Below are positions 16,999 to 25,187 of a stretch of 64,000 bases of DNA, piece by piece. This DNA comes from Allosphingosinicella sp042666435. GTDB lineage: Bacteria; Pseudomonadota; Alphaproteobacteria; Sphingomonadales; Sphingomonadaceae. The notes beneath the pieces are model-generated. The model saw only the letters and a list, made by a program, of their open reading frames with translations, made no database searches and was not told the DNA's origin. A program made the translations under genes and the position numbers. The stretch lies in assembly GCF_042666435.1 (NCBI RefSeq), contig NZ_JBHTDC010000001.1, positions 1,302,001 through 1,366,000 of the forward strand, given 5' to 3'. Each line of letters starts with the position of its first letter. The stretch's first letter is position 1.

Positions 16999-17394
16999 TC
17001 AGTCGGCCTTCCGGTAGGGAATGAACTCGCCGAGCGAGACGAAACCGTTCCGCATGCGCGCGGTGCTGTCGTAGAGATGGACGACGTCGATATCGCACAG
17101 GCGCGGCGAACGCGTGTCGGTGACCAGCACGTCCCAATGGCTCAGGGATTGGGCGCCGGCCTCGGGACGGTTGACGTAGAGCGTGCCGCCGCGCGTCTCG
17201 TAGACGATGGCGGTGCGGTTGATGATCCGGGTGGAGCGGATGTCGCGCTGGGTGAGGCAATCGACCGGCGCGCCGGCGACGCGTCCTTCCAGCACCTGGG
17301 CGAGCTTCGCCTCGCCGTCGGCGGAGGGGCTGGCCATGGCGGGCGCGGCGGCCAGGATGAGGGTTCCAAGGAACAGGGAGGCGGCTTTGCGCAT
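16999..17394 (-). CDS. Exported protein of unknown function
   Basis: A 131-residue protein with a signal peptide (MRKAASLFLGTLILAAAPAM, cleavage after AMA). The mature part has two cysteines (DCLTQRDIRS and RLCDIDVVHL) that could pair as a disulfide. Motif-like stretches include GRVAGAPVDCL, IINRTAIVYETRGGTLYVNRP and FVSLGEFIPYRKAD. I recognise the pattern as a common type of sphingomonad periplasmic protein but no function is known to me. AAAGGAAACC upstream of the ATG is a good ribosome binding site. Confidence 0.75.
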   Translation of the reverse strand: MRKAASLFLGTLILAAAPAMASPSADGEAKLAQVLEGRVAGAPVDCLTQRDIRSTRIINRTAIVYETRGGTLYVNRPEAGAQSLSHWDVLVTDTRSPRLCDIDVVHLYDSTARMRNGFVSLGEFIPYRKAD

Positions 17395-17475
17395 GACGGT
17401 TTCCTTTCAGGGCGAGGCCCGATCGTCGGCCTGCCTAACAGAGCCACGCTGAACGTGACGTGACCGAATCGGTCG

Positions 17476-18273
17476 TCAGAGCCGGAAAATGCCTTCGATC
17501 ACGGTGACGCAGCCGCCCCCGAGGATCACGCGATCGCCCTCCGCGGCGGGCTTCAAGCGGCAGGCGACGCGGCCGCCGCGCCGGCTTGCCTGCCAGGCGG
17601 TGAAGGCGTCGCGGCCGAGCCGCCCGGCCCAGAAGGGCGCGAGGGCGGCGTGGGCGGAGCCGGTGACGGGATCCTCGTCGACCCCCCAGGCGGGAACGAA
17701 GACGCGGCTGACCACGTCGAAATCGCCTTCGCCGGGGGCGGTGACGATGACCATCAGGTCGATGCCGCGGAGCGCCCGCATGTCGGGCGCCAAGGCGCGG
17801 ACGGCGGCGGCGTCGGGGAGGAGGACGATCGCGGTCGCCTCGGCGCCTTCACAGGAGAGGAACAGCTCCGCGTCCGGCGCGCCGAGCACGTCCAGCAAGC
17901 TCTCATGCGCGCCGGGCTCCACCCGGGTCGCGGGGAGGTCGAGCGTCAGCGCGTCGCCTTCCCGGCCGACAATGAGGATCCCCGCCTCGCGGGTCCGAAA
18001 GCGGACCGCCTCCCCATCGATCAGCACATGGCCGCTGGCGAGCGTGGCGTGGCCGCACAAGGCGACCTCGGTCGTCGGCGTGAACCAGCGCAATTCATAG
18101 TCCGCATCGCCGGATGTCGGCACGGTGAAGGCGGTCTCGCTGAGGTTGTTCTCCAGCGCGATGGCCTGCATCGTCGCGTCGGGCAGCCAGGCGTCGAGCA
18201 GGATCACGGCGGCGGGGTTGCCGGCGAAGGGGCGGTCGGCGAAGGCGTCGACCTGGACGAAGCGAAGGTTCAC
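17476..18273 (-). CDS. PhzF family isomerase/epimerase-like protein
   Basis: A 265-residue member of the PhzF superfamily (diaminopimelate-epimerase-like fold). The N-terminus VDAFADRPFAGNPAAVILLD, the conserved Glu in ENNLSETAFTV and the CGHATLASGHVL and GVDEDPVTGSAHAAL motifs are all present. PhzF itself isomerises a phenazine intermediate, but no phenazine genes are nearby, so this is one of the many housekeeping homologues of unknown substrate. It overlaps the end of the cation efflux gene by 4 nt and is the last gene of a pdxH-CDF-phzF unit. Confidence 0.9.
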   Translation of the reverse strand: MNLRFVQVDAFADRPFAGNPAAVILLDAWLPDATMQAIALENNLSETAFTVPTSGDADYELRWFTPTTEVALCGHATLASGHVLIDGEAVRFRTREAGILIVGREGDALTLDLPATRVEPGAHESLLDVLGAPDAELFLSCEGAEATAIVLLPDAAAVRALAPDMRALRGIDLMVIVTAPGEGDFDVVSRVFVPAWGVDEDPVTGSAHAALAPFWAGRLGRDAFTAWQASRRGGRVACRLKPAAEGDRVILGGGCVTVIEGIFRL

Positions 18274-19217
18274 GGGCGCTTTCCAAACCAGCCGGGGGTG
18301 ACGTCGGTCTCGACCAGCTTGTTGCCGGGATGGTCGATATGACCCTCCGGGTCGAGGTGGATGAAGACTTCAACGTCGGGAAATTCGTCGGCGATCATCG
18401 CTTCCACCTCGTCCATCACGTCATGCGCGGCGCGCACGCTCATCTCGGGCGCGACATACATGTGGAACTGGGCGAAGTCGCGCGATCCGCTGCGCCGGGT
18501 GCGGAAATCGTGGATGCCCTTCAATTCGGAATGGGCGGCGGCGAGCGCCAGGAAACGCTGGCGCTTCTCTTCCGGCCATTCCTTGTCCATCAACTGGTCG
18601 ATCGCATGGCTCGACGCCCGGAACGCGCCCCAAGCGAGCCAGAGCGCGATGGCGATGCCGAACACCGGATCGGCGCCGGTCAGTCCGAGAAACTGGTCGA
18701 GCACCAGGGCGGCGATCACCGACAGGTTGAGCAGCAGGTCGCTCTGATAATGGACGGAATCGGCCTGGATCGCGACCGATCCGGTGCGCGCGACGACGCG
18801 GCGCTGATAGGCGATCAGCGCGAAGGTCGTGACGACCGCGATCAATGAGACGGCGATACCCAGTTCCGCGTCGGCGGTCGGCTGGTCGGCGCCCAGCCGC
18901 ACCACCGCGCGCCAGCCGATCGCCGCCGCCGACGCGGTGATCAAAGCGACCTGGAACAAGGCGGCGAGCGCCTCCGCCTTGCCGTGCCCGAAGCGATGAT
19001 CGTGGTCCGCCGGCGTGGCGGCGATGCGGACGCCGTAGAGGGTGACCAGCGAGGCGAGCAGGTCCAAACCGGTGTCGGCGAGCGAGCCCAGCATGGCGAC
19101 CGATCCGGTGTGCCAGGCCGCGAACGCCTTGAGCAGCAGCAGGAACGCGGCGACCGCGACGCTGGCGATGGCGGCGGTGGCGGTGAGGCGTCCGTGATTT
19201 TCGCGCAGCGCCGTCAC
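18270..19217 (-). CDS. Cation diffusion facilitator family transporter (FieF-like)
   Basis: A 315-residue membrane protein with about six hydrophobic spans and a cytosolic C-terminal domain. Metal-site motifs are SLADTGLDLLAS, DHRFGHGKAEALAAL and DSVHYQSDLL, then the C-terminal DFAQFHMYVAPEMS and VFIHLDPEGH, as in FieF/YiiP zinc/iron exporters. I chose the GTG at 19217 because it forms a GTGA overlap with the pdxH stop and leaves the usual N-terminus; a TTG at 19241 is possible. Which divalent metal is exported cannot be read from the sequence. Confidence 0.92.
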   Translation of the reverse strand: MTALRENHGRLTATAAIASVAVAAFLLLLKAFAAWHTGSVAMLGSLADTGLDLLASLVTLYGVRIAATPADHDHRFGHGKAEALAALFQVALITASAAAIGWRAVVRLGADQPTADAELGIAVSLIAVVTTFALIAYQRRVVARTGSVAIQADSVHYQSDLLLNLSVIAALVLDQFLGLTGADPVFGIAIALWLAWGAFRASSHAIDQLMDKEWPEEKRQRFLALAAAHSELKGIHDFRTRRSGSRDFAQFHMYVAPEMSVRAAHDVMDEVEAMIADEFPDVEVFIHLDPEGHIDHPGNKLVETDVTPGWFGKRP

Positions 19218-19792
19218 GGGTAGAGCAATCCTTCGTCCCAATGCTCGCCGTCGCGGACGAACAAGCGGCGCTCGTGCAGACGGTGGGGACGGTCGGTCCA
19301 GAATTCGATCCGATCGGGGAGCAGGCGGTAGCCGGACCAGCGCGGCGGGCGCGGGACGTCGCCGCCCTCGAAGCGGACGCGCAGTTCCTCGTAACGAGCT
19401 TCGAAGGCAGCGCGGCTGGCGAGCGGGCGGGACTGGTCCGACGCCCAGGCGCCGAGACGCGAATCGCGCGAGCGGGTGGCGAAATAGGAATCGGCCTCGG
19501 CTTCGCTCACCGGCTCGACGGACCCTTCGATCCGGATCTGGCGGCGCAGCGACTTCCAGTGGAACAGCAAGGCGGCGATCGGATTGGCCTCCAATTCGCC
19601 ACCCTTGCGGCTGTCGCGGTGGGTGTAGAAGACGAAGCCGCGCGGATCGTGACCCTTGAGCAGCACCATCCGCGCCGACGGGCGGCCGAGCGGGTCGGCG
19701 GTGGCCAGCGCCATCGCGTCATGGTCGTTCGGCTCCGCGGCGGCCGCCTCGGCGAACCAGGTGTCGAACAGCTTGTGCGGATCGTCGGCCAT
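19214..19792 (-). CDS. pdxH: Pyridoxamine 5'-phosphate oxidase
   Basis: A 192-residue FMN flavoprotein that oxidises pyridoxamine or pyridoxine 5'-phosphate to PLP. The substrate and FMN motifs RPSARMVLLKGHD, FVFYTHRDSRKGGEL, RRQIRIEGSVEPVS and SRDSRLGAWASDQS are typical, and the C-terminus (ERRLFVRDGEHWDEGLLYP) is the usual PdxH end with a changed last residue (often RLNP). The ATG at 19792 has AAGAGG 6 nt upstream; the ATG at 19810 would place that site inside the gene. It begins an operon with the CDF transporter and PhzF. Confidence 0.95.
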   Translation of the reverse strand: MADDPHKLFDTWFAEAAAAEPNDHDAMALATADPLGRPSARMVLLKGHDPRGFVFYTHRDSRKGGELEANPIAALLFHWKSLRRQIRIEGSVEPVSEAEADSYFATRSRDSRLGAWASDQSRPLASRAAFEARYEELRVRFEGGDVPRPPRWSGYRLLPDRIEFWTDRPHRLHERRLFVRDGEHWDEGLLYP

Positions 19793-19923
19793 GGTCCGCC
19801 TCTTGCCCATTCACGGGCGCCAAGTCGAGAGATCAGGCCCGCGATCGGGGTAGCGCTTATTGCTATTACCGCCGCCGTCGAACAGATGAGCGCGTGCCTC
19901 ATCCAGGAATTGAACGAGCCACC

Positions 19924-20679
19924 GTGGACGACCTTCCCGATCCCATTCCCGCCGCCACCCTGATCCTGATGCGACCGGCCCCCTCTGGCGCTCCCGAGCT
20001 GCTGGTGATGGAGCGGACGTCGGCGATGGCCTTCGCGGCCGGCGCCCTCGTCTTTCCGGGCGGGCGTATCGATCCCGACGATCATGATCTCGCGGAACAG
20101 ATCGGCGCCGGAGTCGATCACGCGGCCGCGCGGATCGCGGCGATACGCGAGACGATCGAGGAGACCGGAATCGCGCCGGCGCTCGATCCGGCGCCGGACG
20201 CCGCTTTGGTGACGGAGCTGAGGCGAGCGCTGGAGGCGGGCGCGCCATTCTCGACGCTGCTTGAGACTCATGGCCTGAGCCTCGATCTGTCCGCTCTCAC
20301 GCCGTTCGCCCGCTGGTGCCCGACCTTCCGCGAAGCGCGGCGGTTCGACACCTTGTTCTTCGTCGCCGACGCGCCCGAAGGGGCCACCGCCACCGCCGCG
20401 AAGGCCGAGGCCGTGCGGACTCTGTGGGCGACCGCCGGCGATATCCTCGGCGAAGCCGACGAAGGCCGTGCCCGCATCATCTTCCCGACCCGCCGGAACC
20501 TCGAAAGGCTCGCTCGCCTGGGCGGCGTCGAGGAGGCGCAGGAAGACGCGCGGCGACACCGGGTGCGCAAGATCGTCCCCTGGATCGAGGAGCGCGGCGG
20601 CGAGCAATGGCTCTGCATCCCCGAAGATGCCGGCTATCCCGTCACCGCCGAACGGCTCGAAACGGCGCGCCGGACCTAG
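19924..20679 (+). CDS. NUDIX hydrolase
   Basis: A protein of about 251 residues with a split Nudix box: FPGGRIDPDDHD, a roughly 20-residue insertion, then RETIEETGI that supplies the metal-binding glutamates. The long spacer and the preceding MERTSAMAFAAGALVFPGG resemble the NUDT19/CoA-pyrophosphatase-like subgroup rather than MutT. Start is uncertain: a GTG at 19924 gives the usual short lead-in, and another GTG at 19894 is in frame; neither has a strong ribosome binding site. Substrate is unknown. Confidence 0.82.
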   Translation: MDDLPDPIPAATLILMRPAPSGAPELLVMERTSAMAFAAGALVFPGGRIDPDDHDLAEQIGAGVDHAAARIAAIRETIEETGIAPALDPAPDAALVTELRRALEAGAPFSTLLETHGLSLDLSALTPFARWCPTFREARRFDTLFFVADAPEGATATAAKAEAVRTLWATAGDILGEADEGRARIIFPTRRNLERLARLGGVEEAQEDARRHRVRKIVPWIEERGGEQWLCIPEDAGYPVTAERLETARRT

Positions 20680-20713
20680 CGCAACTCTCGCGGCGCTCGA
20701 GCGTCGCACATTC

Positions 20714-21442
20714 ATGCGACTCCTTCGCGTCCTGAAACTCGTCCTATTCCTCGGCCTGGCCGGCCTCGCGGCTTTGCTCCTCTACGGCTATGCCCGCAAC
20801 CATCCCGAGGACCTGCCCTGGACGGACCTCGACCTCGCCGAGCCGGTCGGCGCTTTTACCGGCCGCAAGCTCGTCGCGCTCGGCGGTGACGACGCGCCGG
20901 CCTGCCGCGCGCTTCTGGACCGCGCCGGCATCCAATTCACCGCGCTGCCCGCGCGCTCGACCGATACGCAATGCGGCTATGACGACGCCGTTCGCGTGAC
21001 CGGCGGCGCGGTCGATCTCGGCGACCGCCCCGCCGGGCTCGGCACCAGCTGCCCGGTCGCCGCGGCTTTGGCGTTGTGGGAATGGCATGTCGTCCAGCCG
21101 GCGGCGCTCGACCATTTCGGACAGAAGGTCGCGGCCATCGACCATCTCGGCAGCTACAATTGCCGCCGTATCTACGGTCGCGCCGAGGGCGATTGGAGCG
21201 AACATGCCTCCGCCAACGCCGTCGACGTCGCCGGTTTCCGGCTGGAGGACGGCACCCGCATCGGCATCCTCGCCGACTGGGACGCCGACGGCGCGGAATC
21301 GGCCTTCCTGCGCGACGTCCGGGACGGCGCCTGCGACCTCTTCGCCACCGTCCTCTCTCCCGATTACAACGCCGCCCACCGCGACCATCTCCATCTGGAC
21401 CAGGCGGATCGCGGCGAAATGGGCTGGCGGGCCTGCCGCTAG
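20714..21442 (+). CDS. Extensin-like family protein (D-Ala-D-Ala carboxypeptidase-like fold)
   Basis: A 242-residue membrane-anchored protein: one N-terminal span (VLKLVLFLGLAGLAALLLYG), then a periplasmic extensin-like domain. It has four spaced cysteines (ACRALL, QCGYDD, SCPVAAALALW, NCRRIYG) and the motif SEHASANAVDVAGF followed by AHRDHLHLDQ, whose His/Asp residues resemble the zinc site of LAS peptidases. Such proteins may trim cell wall peptides, but this is inference. I use the ATG at 20714 because the membrane anchor begins there. It is followed by a two-way terminator. Confidence 0.86.
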   Translation: MRLLRVLKLVLFLGLAGLAALLLYGYARNHPEDLPWTDLDLAEPVGAFTGRKLVALGGDDAPACRALLDRAGIQFTALPARSTDTQCGYDDAVRVTGGAVDLGDRPAGLGTSCPVAAALALWEWHVVQPAALDHFGQKVAAIDHLGSYNCRRIYGRAEGDWSEHASANAVDVAGFRLEDGTRIGILADWDADGAESAFLRDVRDGACDLFATVLSPDYNAAHRDHLHLDQADRGEMGWRACR

Positions 21443-21468
21443 GCCTCCGCGCACCGATTCACGCCACA

Positions 21469-21502
21469 AAAGAGGCGAGCCGCCGGAGCGACTCGCCTCT
21501 TT
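21469..21502. terminator. Bidirectional rho-independent terminator
   Basis: A perfect 11-bp inverted repeat, AAAGAGGCGAG and CTCGCCTCTTT, with a 12-nt loop. A-run and T-run ends on both sides allow termination in both directions. It lies between the convergent extensin-like gene and the SWIB gene. Confidence 0.8.
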
Positions 21503-21538
21503 GAATCCATCCCGCTCGCGCGGGCGCTCAAGCCGCGA

Positions 21539-21826
21539 TCAGGGCTGGCTCAGATGGTTGGACAGATGCTTGTTCATCTCGAACATCGACACCTTGTCCT
21601 TGCCGCCGAAAATCTTCTTGAGCTTGTCGTCGGCCAGGATCTCGCGCTTGTTCTGCGGGTTCTGAAGATTGTTCTTCTTGATATATTCCCACATCTTGCT
21701 GACCACCGCGCTGCGCGCGATGTTGCCCGATCCGGTGATCACCGCGAGATCGGCCGACGGCTTCAGCGGCCGCTGCAGCCCGTCAGACCCACCCGACTTC
21801 TTGGCACCCGATTTTGGTTCTAGCAT
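21539..21826 (-). CDS. SWIB/MDM2 domain protein
   Basis: A 95-residue basic protein made almost only of a SWIB domain (about residues 22-93): SADLAVITGSGNIARSAVVS, KMWEYIKKNNLQNPQNKREI, LADDKLKKIFGG and FEMNKHLSNHL. SWIB domains are known from eukaryotic chromatin remodelling factors; small stand-alone versions occur in chlamydiae, where one is linked to topoisomerase I, and in many alphaproteobacteria. The Lys-rich N-terminus (PKSGAKKSGGS) suggests nucleic-acid contact. GAGGAGGG 5 nt before the ATG at 21826 decides the start. The biological role here is unknown. Confidence 0.9.
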   Translation of the reverse strand: MLEPKSGAKKSGGSDGLQRPLKPSADLAVITGSGNIARSAVVSKMWEYIKKNNLQNPQNKREILADDKLKKIFGGKDKVSMFEMNKHLSNHLSQP

Positions 21827-21869
21827 TCCGCCCTCCTCATGAATTTCCTCCGATAGAGCGCAAACCGAC

Positions 21870-21885
21870 GGGCATTGCAATGCCC
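21870..21885. promoter_or_regulatory. Perfect 16-bp palindrome upstream of SWIB gene
   Basis: GGGCATTGCAATGCCC is fully symmetric and lies 44 bp upstream of the SWIB start, in the short space before ldcA ends. It could be an operator for a dimeric regulator or a small hairpin in the leader. No regulator can be named. Confidence 0.3.
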
Positions 21886-21916
21886 CGCGACGCGGTTCGA
21901 CGCATGATGAATGCAC

Positions 21917-22723
21917 TTATCCGAAGGGAACCACCCGGTTTCGCGAGTCATGGCCGATATCGGCGGCGCCGAGCCAGGCTATCCCCGCGCGCTCGCACCA
22001 GTGCCGGACGATCTGCTCCTCGCTCTCGCCGAAATCGGGATCGTTCTCCGGCACCAGGCTGCACCGGCCGAGGCGGATGCCGGCGACGCGGCGCACGGAA
22101 GGGTTGCTCGTGATGTGGAACATCGCCCGGTCGGTACGGTAGCTATATTCCGACACCTCCTCCAGCATCAGCACATGGCCGGCGAGGTCGGGCTCGAGCG
22201 GCGTTCCCAGCAACTGGCTGAAGACGGTGATGTTGAAGGCGGCGTGGCGCGCGTCCGCGCGGACATGCGGCTCCAGCGCTTGCGGGGAGCGATCGACCAG
22301 CCAGGACAAGGCCCGCCGAACCGCCGCGTCGCCGCCTTCGCGTATCATGTCCTGCGGCATCGGCCCGTGCGCGACCGAGCCGAAGCCCGCTTTGTAGAGG
22401 CCGGCTAGCAGGAACCCGGCATCGCTATAGCCGAGATAGGCCTTCGCCCGCGCCGCCGGCCCGAGCCGCGCCAGCACGTCCTCGGCGATGCGGCACGACC
22501 CATAGCCGCCGCGGGCGAACCACAAGGCGTCGAACGCCGGATCGTTGGCGACCTCCACGAAGGCGTCGGCGCGGACCGCGTCCTCGCCCGCGAAATGACG
22601 GTAGGAGGCGAAGCATTGCGGGTGGAAATGGACCTCGGCGCCCGCCTCCCCGGCCAGCGCCGCCGCTCGTTCCGCGACGGCCCGGTCGATCGGCGTGCTC
22701 GGCGCCACCACTCCGATCCTCAT
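21917..22723 (-). CDS. ldcA: Murein tetrapeptide LD-carboxypeptidase (peptidase S66)
   Basis: A 268-residue cytosolic serine peptidase. The nucleophile is the Ser in YLGYSDAGFLLAGL; the FARGGYGSCRIAEDV loop and the MLEEVSEYSYRTDRAM segment with the catalytic Glu fit family S66. LdcA removes the terminal D-Ala from murein tetrapeptides during peptidoglycan recycling. The ATG at 22723 follows GAGGAGCGGGG and starts the usual MRIGVVAPSTPI. It is divergent from a Mur ligase of the Mpl type that would use the tripeptide product, with only 51 bp between the starts. Confidence 0.9.
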   Translation of the reverse strand: MRIGVVAPSTPIDRAVAERAAALAGEAGAEVHFHPQCFASYRHFAGEDAVRADAFVEVANDPAFDALWFARGGYGSCRIAEDVLARLGPAARAKAYLGYSDAGFLLAGLYKAGFGSVAHGPMPQDMIREGGDAAVRRALSWLVDRSPQALEPHVRADARHAAFNITVFSQLLGTPLEPDLAGHVLMLEEVSEYSYRTDRAMFHITSNPSVRRVAGIRLGRCSLVPENDPDFGESEEQIVRHWCERAGIAWLGAADIGHDSRNRVVPFG

Positions 22724-22774
22724 CCCCGCTCCTCTTCGTTTGAAATGGCCTCCGCTTCCCAATAGGGCGAGGCA

Positions 22775-24181
22775 ATGAATCAGGCCAAATCCTATTTCTT
22801 TTGCGGAATCGGGGGCAGCGGCATGCTTCCGCTCGCCTGCATCGTGCGCGCTTCCGGGGCCGAGGTCGCGGGCTCCGACCGCTCGCTCGATCAGGGCCGC
22901 GTCGCCGCCAAGTTCGCCTTCCTGGAACAACGCGGCATCACCCTGTTCCCGCAGGACGGCAGCGGCGTTACGAGCGCCGACCAGCTCCTCGTCACCTCAG
23001 CCGCGGTCGAGGAAACCGTGCCCGACGTCCAGGCCGCCCGCCGGGTCGGCGCCGGGCAGGTCACCCGGCCCCAGCTCCTCGCCCGCTTGTTCAACGCGGC
23101 GCCGACCGGCATCGCCGTCGCCGGCACCAGCGGCAAATCCACCGTCACCGGCATGATCGGCTGGATGCTCCACGCGCTCGGCAAGGCGCCGACCGTGATG
23201 AACGGCGCGGTGATGAAGAATTTCGTCACGCCCGACACGCCCTTCGCCAGCGCCCTCGTCGGCGACGGCGATATCTTCGTCAGCGAGGTCGACGAGAGCG
23301 ATGGCTCGATCGCGCTCTACCGGCCGCGCATCGCGCTGCTCAACAACATCACCCTCGACCACAAATCCCTGGATGAGCTGCGCGCGCTTTTCCGCGATTT
23401 CGTCGTCGGGGCCGACACAGCCGTGCTCAACCTCGACGACGACGAGACCCGCCTCCTCGCCGCGACCCTCCCGCCCGACGGAATCGCCACCTTCGGCTTC
23501 ACCGACGAGGGCGCCGACCTGTTCGGAAGCGACATCCGCGAGGAGCCGCTGGCCGTCTCGTTCGCCATGGCGGTGCGGACCAGCGGCGAGAGGATACAAG
23601 TCCGCCTCGCCGTGCCCGGGCGCCACAATGCGGCCAATGCGCTCGCCGCTCTCTCGGCCATCCGCGCCCTCGGCATCGACCTCGCCCAGGCCGCCAGCGC
23701 GCTCGCCGGTTTCCAGGGCCTCCGCCGCCGCTTCGAGGTGGTGGGCACCGAGAACGGCATCAGCGTCATCGACGATTTCGCGCACAATCCGGACAAGATC
23801 GCCGCCACCCTCGAAACCCTGCACGCCTTCCCCGGCCGGCTGCTCGTCCTGTTTCAGCCGCACGGTTACGGTCCGCTCGCCAAGATGGGGCGCGAGCTGA
23901 TCGACGGCTTCGCGCGCCATCTCGCCGCCGAGGACATCCTGATCATGCCCGATCCCGCTTATTTCGGCGGCACCGTCGAGCGCGAGGTCGGCAGCGAGGA
24001 CATCGTCGCCGGAATTCTCGCCACCGGCCGCGCGGCCGAACATATCCCGGATCGCGCCGCCTGTGCCGAGCGGCTGCGCGCTCTCGCCCGTCCCGGTGAT
24101 CGCATCATCGTCATGGGCGCGCGCGATGATACGTTGTCGGAATTCGCCGCCGGCCTGCTGGCGAGCCTGTCGGAGGATTGA
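22775..24181 (+). CDS. Mur ligase, Mpl/MurC-like (UDP-MurNAc peptide ligase)
   Basis: A 468-residue Mur ligase with the Rossmann N-domain of MurC/Mpl (YFFCGIGGSGMLPLA), the ATP-binding VAGTSGKSTVTGMI loop, SEVDESDGSIALYRP and LNNITLDHKSLDEL in the central domain, and the C-domain RFEVVGTENGISVIDDFAHN. The C-domain reads AHNPDKI where MurC/Mpl usually have AHHP. It is a stand-alone gene, outside any division and cell wall cluster, and is divergent from ldcA, which favours a recycling role (Mpl: joins free tripeptide to UDP-MurNAc) over the essential MurC. This is inference from context. Confidence 0.85.
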   Translation: MNQAKSYFFCGIGGSGMLPLACIVRASGAEVAGSDRSLDQGRVAAKFAFLEQRGITLFPQDGSGVTSADQLLVTSAAVEETVPDVQAARRVGAGQVTRPQLLARLFNAAPTGIAVAGTSGKSTVTGMIGWMLHALGKAPTVMNGAVMKNFVTPDTPFASALVGDGDIFVSEVDESDGSIALYRPRIALLNNITLDHKSLDELRALFRDFVVGADTAVLNLDDDETRLLAATLPPDGIATFGFTDEGADLFGSDIREEPLAVSFAMAVRTSGERIQVRLAVPGRHNAANALAALSAIRALGIDLAQAASALAGFQGLRRRFEVVGTENGISVIDDFAHNPDKIAATLETLHAFPGRLLVLFQPHGYGPLAKMGRELIDGFARHLAAEDILIMPDPAYFGGTVEREVGSEDIVAGILATGRAAEHIPDRAACAERLRALARPGDRIIVMGARDDTLSEFAAGLLASLSED

Positions 24182-24184
24182 TCC

Positions 24185-24640
24185 ATGGCGACCTACAAGG
24201 CGATCGTCGACTGGAAGGCGAAGGGCGATTTCGCCGCCAACCGCTACGCCCGCGCCCATGAATGGCGCTTCGACGGTGGCGCCATCGTCCCCGCCTCCTC
24301 CTCGCCCCACGTCGTGCCGGCGCCGCTCTCCGACCCCGCCGGCGTCGATCCGGAGGAAGCGCTCATCGCCTCGGTCTCCTCCTGCCACATGCTGTGGTTC
24401 CTCTCCCTCGCCCAGGCCGCCGGTTTCGTCGTGGAAAGCTATCGCGACGAAGCGGAAGGCCGGATGGGCAAGGATGATCGCGGCAAGGTCGCCGTGACGA
24501 AGATCATTCTCTACCCGGAAATCACCTTCGCCGGCCGCGCGCCTTCGGCCGGAGAGCTGGACCGCCTTCATCACGACGCCCACGACAAATGCTTCATCGC
24601 CAATTCGCTGCGCACCGAGATATTGGTCGCCGCGCGCTAG
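24185..24640 (+). CDS. OsmC family peroxidase-like protein
   Basis: A 151-residue OsmC/Ohr-fold protein. The two redox cysteines are C67 (SVSSCHMLWFL) and C136 (HDKCFIANSL), spaced as in the family. OsmC-type proteins reduce organic hydroperoxides in the cytosol. This one has the long N-terminal strand region (KAIVDWKAKGDFAANRYAR) typical of a sphingomonad subgroup. It starts 3 bp after the Mur ligase stop and probably shares its transcript. Confidence 0.9.
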   Translation: MATYKAIVDWKAKGDFAANRYARAHEWRFDGGAIVPASSSPHVVPAPLSDPAGVDPEEALIASVSSCHMLWFLSLAQAAGFVVESYRDEAEGRMGKDDRGKVAVTKIILYPEITFAGRAPSAGELDRLHHDAHDKCFIANSLRTEILVAAR

Positions 24641-24679
24641 GCCTGCTATCGTCGCGCCGACCAATGATGGGAGCGGACC

Positions 24680-25024
24680 ATGGCGAAGAAGACGAAGAAG
24701 CTTCCGAAGAAGATCGCGGGCGTGAAGATACCCAAGGAATTGCGCAAGGCGGGCGGCAAGGCGGTGACGCTCGCTTCCCGCCATCCGGTGATCAGCGACA
24801 TCGTCGCCGCCGGCCTGCTTGCCGCCGCCGCCGCGCTGACCGACGACAAGAAGATGCAGGCCGCCGCCGCCAGGCTCGGCGAAGAAGCGGAAGAAGCGGG
24901 CCGCAAAGCCGGTCGCGCCAGGAACGCGGTCAAGGCCGCCGCCGGCGCCATCGGGCAAGCATTGCTCGACGAGCTGGGCGACGGCAAGGCGGCGAAGCGC
25001 CGCCCCGCGCCCGGGACCGACTGA
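24680..25024 (+). CDS. Lys/Ala-rich helical protein, unknown
   Basis: A 114-residue basic protein: a Lys-rich start (MAKKTKKLPKKIAGVKIPK), a hydrophobic stretch (ISDIVAAGLLAAAAALTDD), and an Ala/Arg/Glu-rich helix (AAARLGEEAEEAGRKAGRAR). It could associate with membrane or DNA, but I recognise no domain. ATGGGAGCGGACC precedes the ATG and supplies a fair ribosome binding site. It follows OsmC by 39 bp and may be the last gene of that unit. Composition resembles small nucleoid- or PHA-granule-associated proteins, a resemblance only. Confidence 0.65.
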   Translation: MAKKTKKLPKKIAGVKIPKELRKAGGKAVTLASRHPVISDIVAAGLLAAAAALTDDKKMQAAAARLGEEAEEAGRKAGRARNAVKAAAGAIGQALLDELGDGKAAKRRPAPGTD

Positions 25025-25114
25025 GCCGCTTCCAAATCCCTCGCCCTGCCTCGCGCACGAATTGCCGGAGCCCCTTCGGCTCCGGCGGAGCGCCGTTTCG
25101 GCGCGGCGGGCGGC

Positions 25115-25141
25115 GGAACCCGCATAGCCGGCCCTTCGTTT
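25115..25141 (+). promoter_or_regulatory. Candidate EcfG-type general stress promoter
   Basis: GGAAC (25115-25119) and CGTTT (25137-25141) are separated by exactly 17 nt. This matches the known alphaproteobacterial EcfG consensus GGAAC-N16/17-CGTT. It lies 47 bp upstream of the Gln-rich repeat gene start, a suitable distance. No other intergenic region that I read in this window had the match. Confidence 0.6.
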
Positions 25142-25187
25142 CTTCACCGTTCCCACCGCAGGGGAGCATCAATGAAGGAGGCTTTCG

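Noticed and set aside
22997..25156. 719-codon minus-strand open frame
   Set aside because: It lies opposite the Mur ligase, OsmC and the Lys-rich gene, all of which have clear motifs and ribosome binding sites; the antisense product is Gly/Arg/Glu-rich filler.
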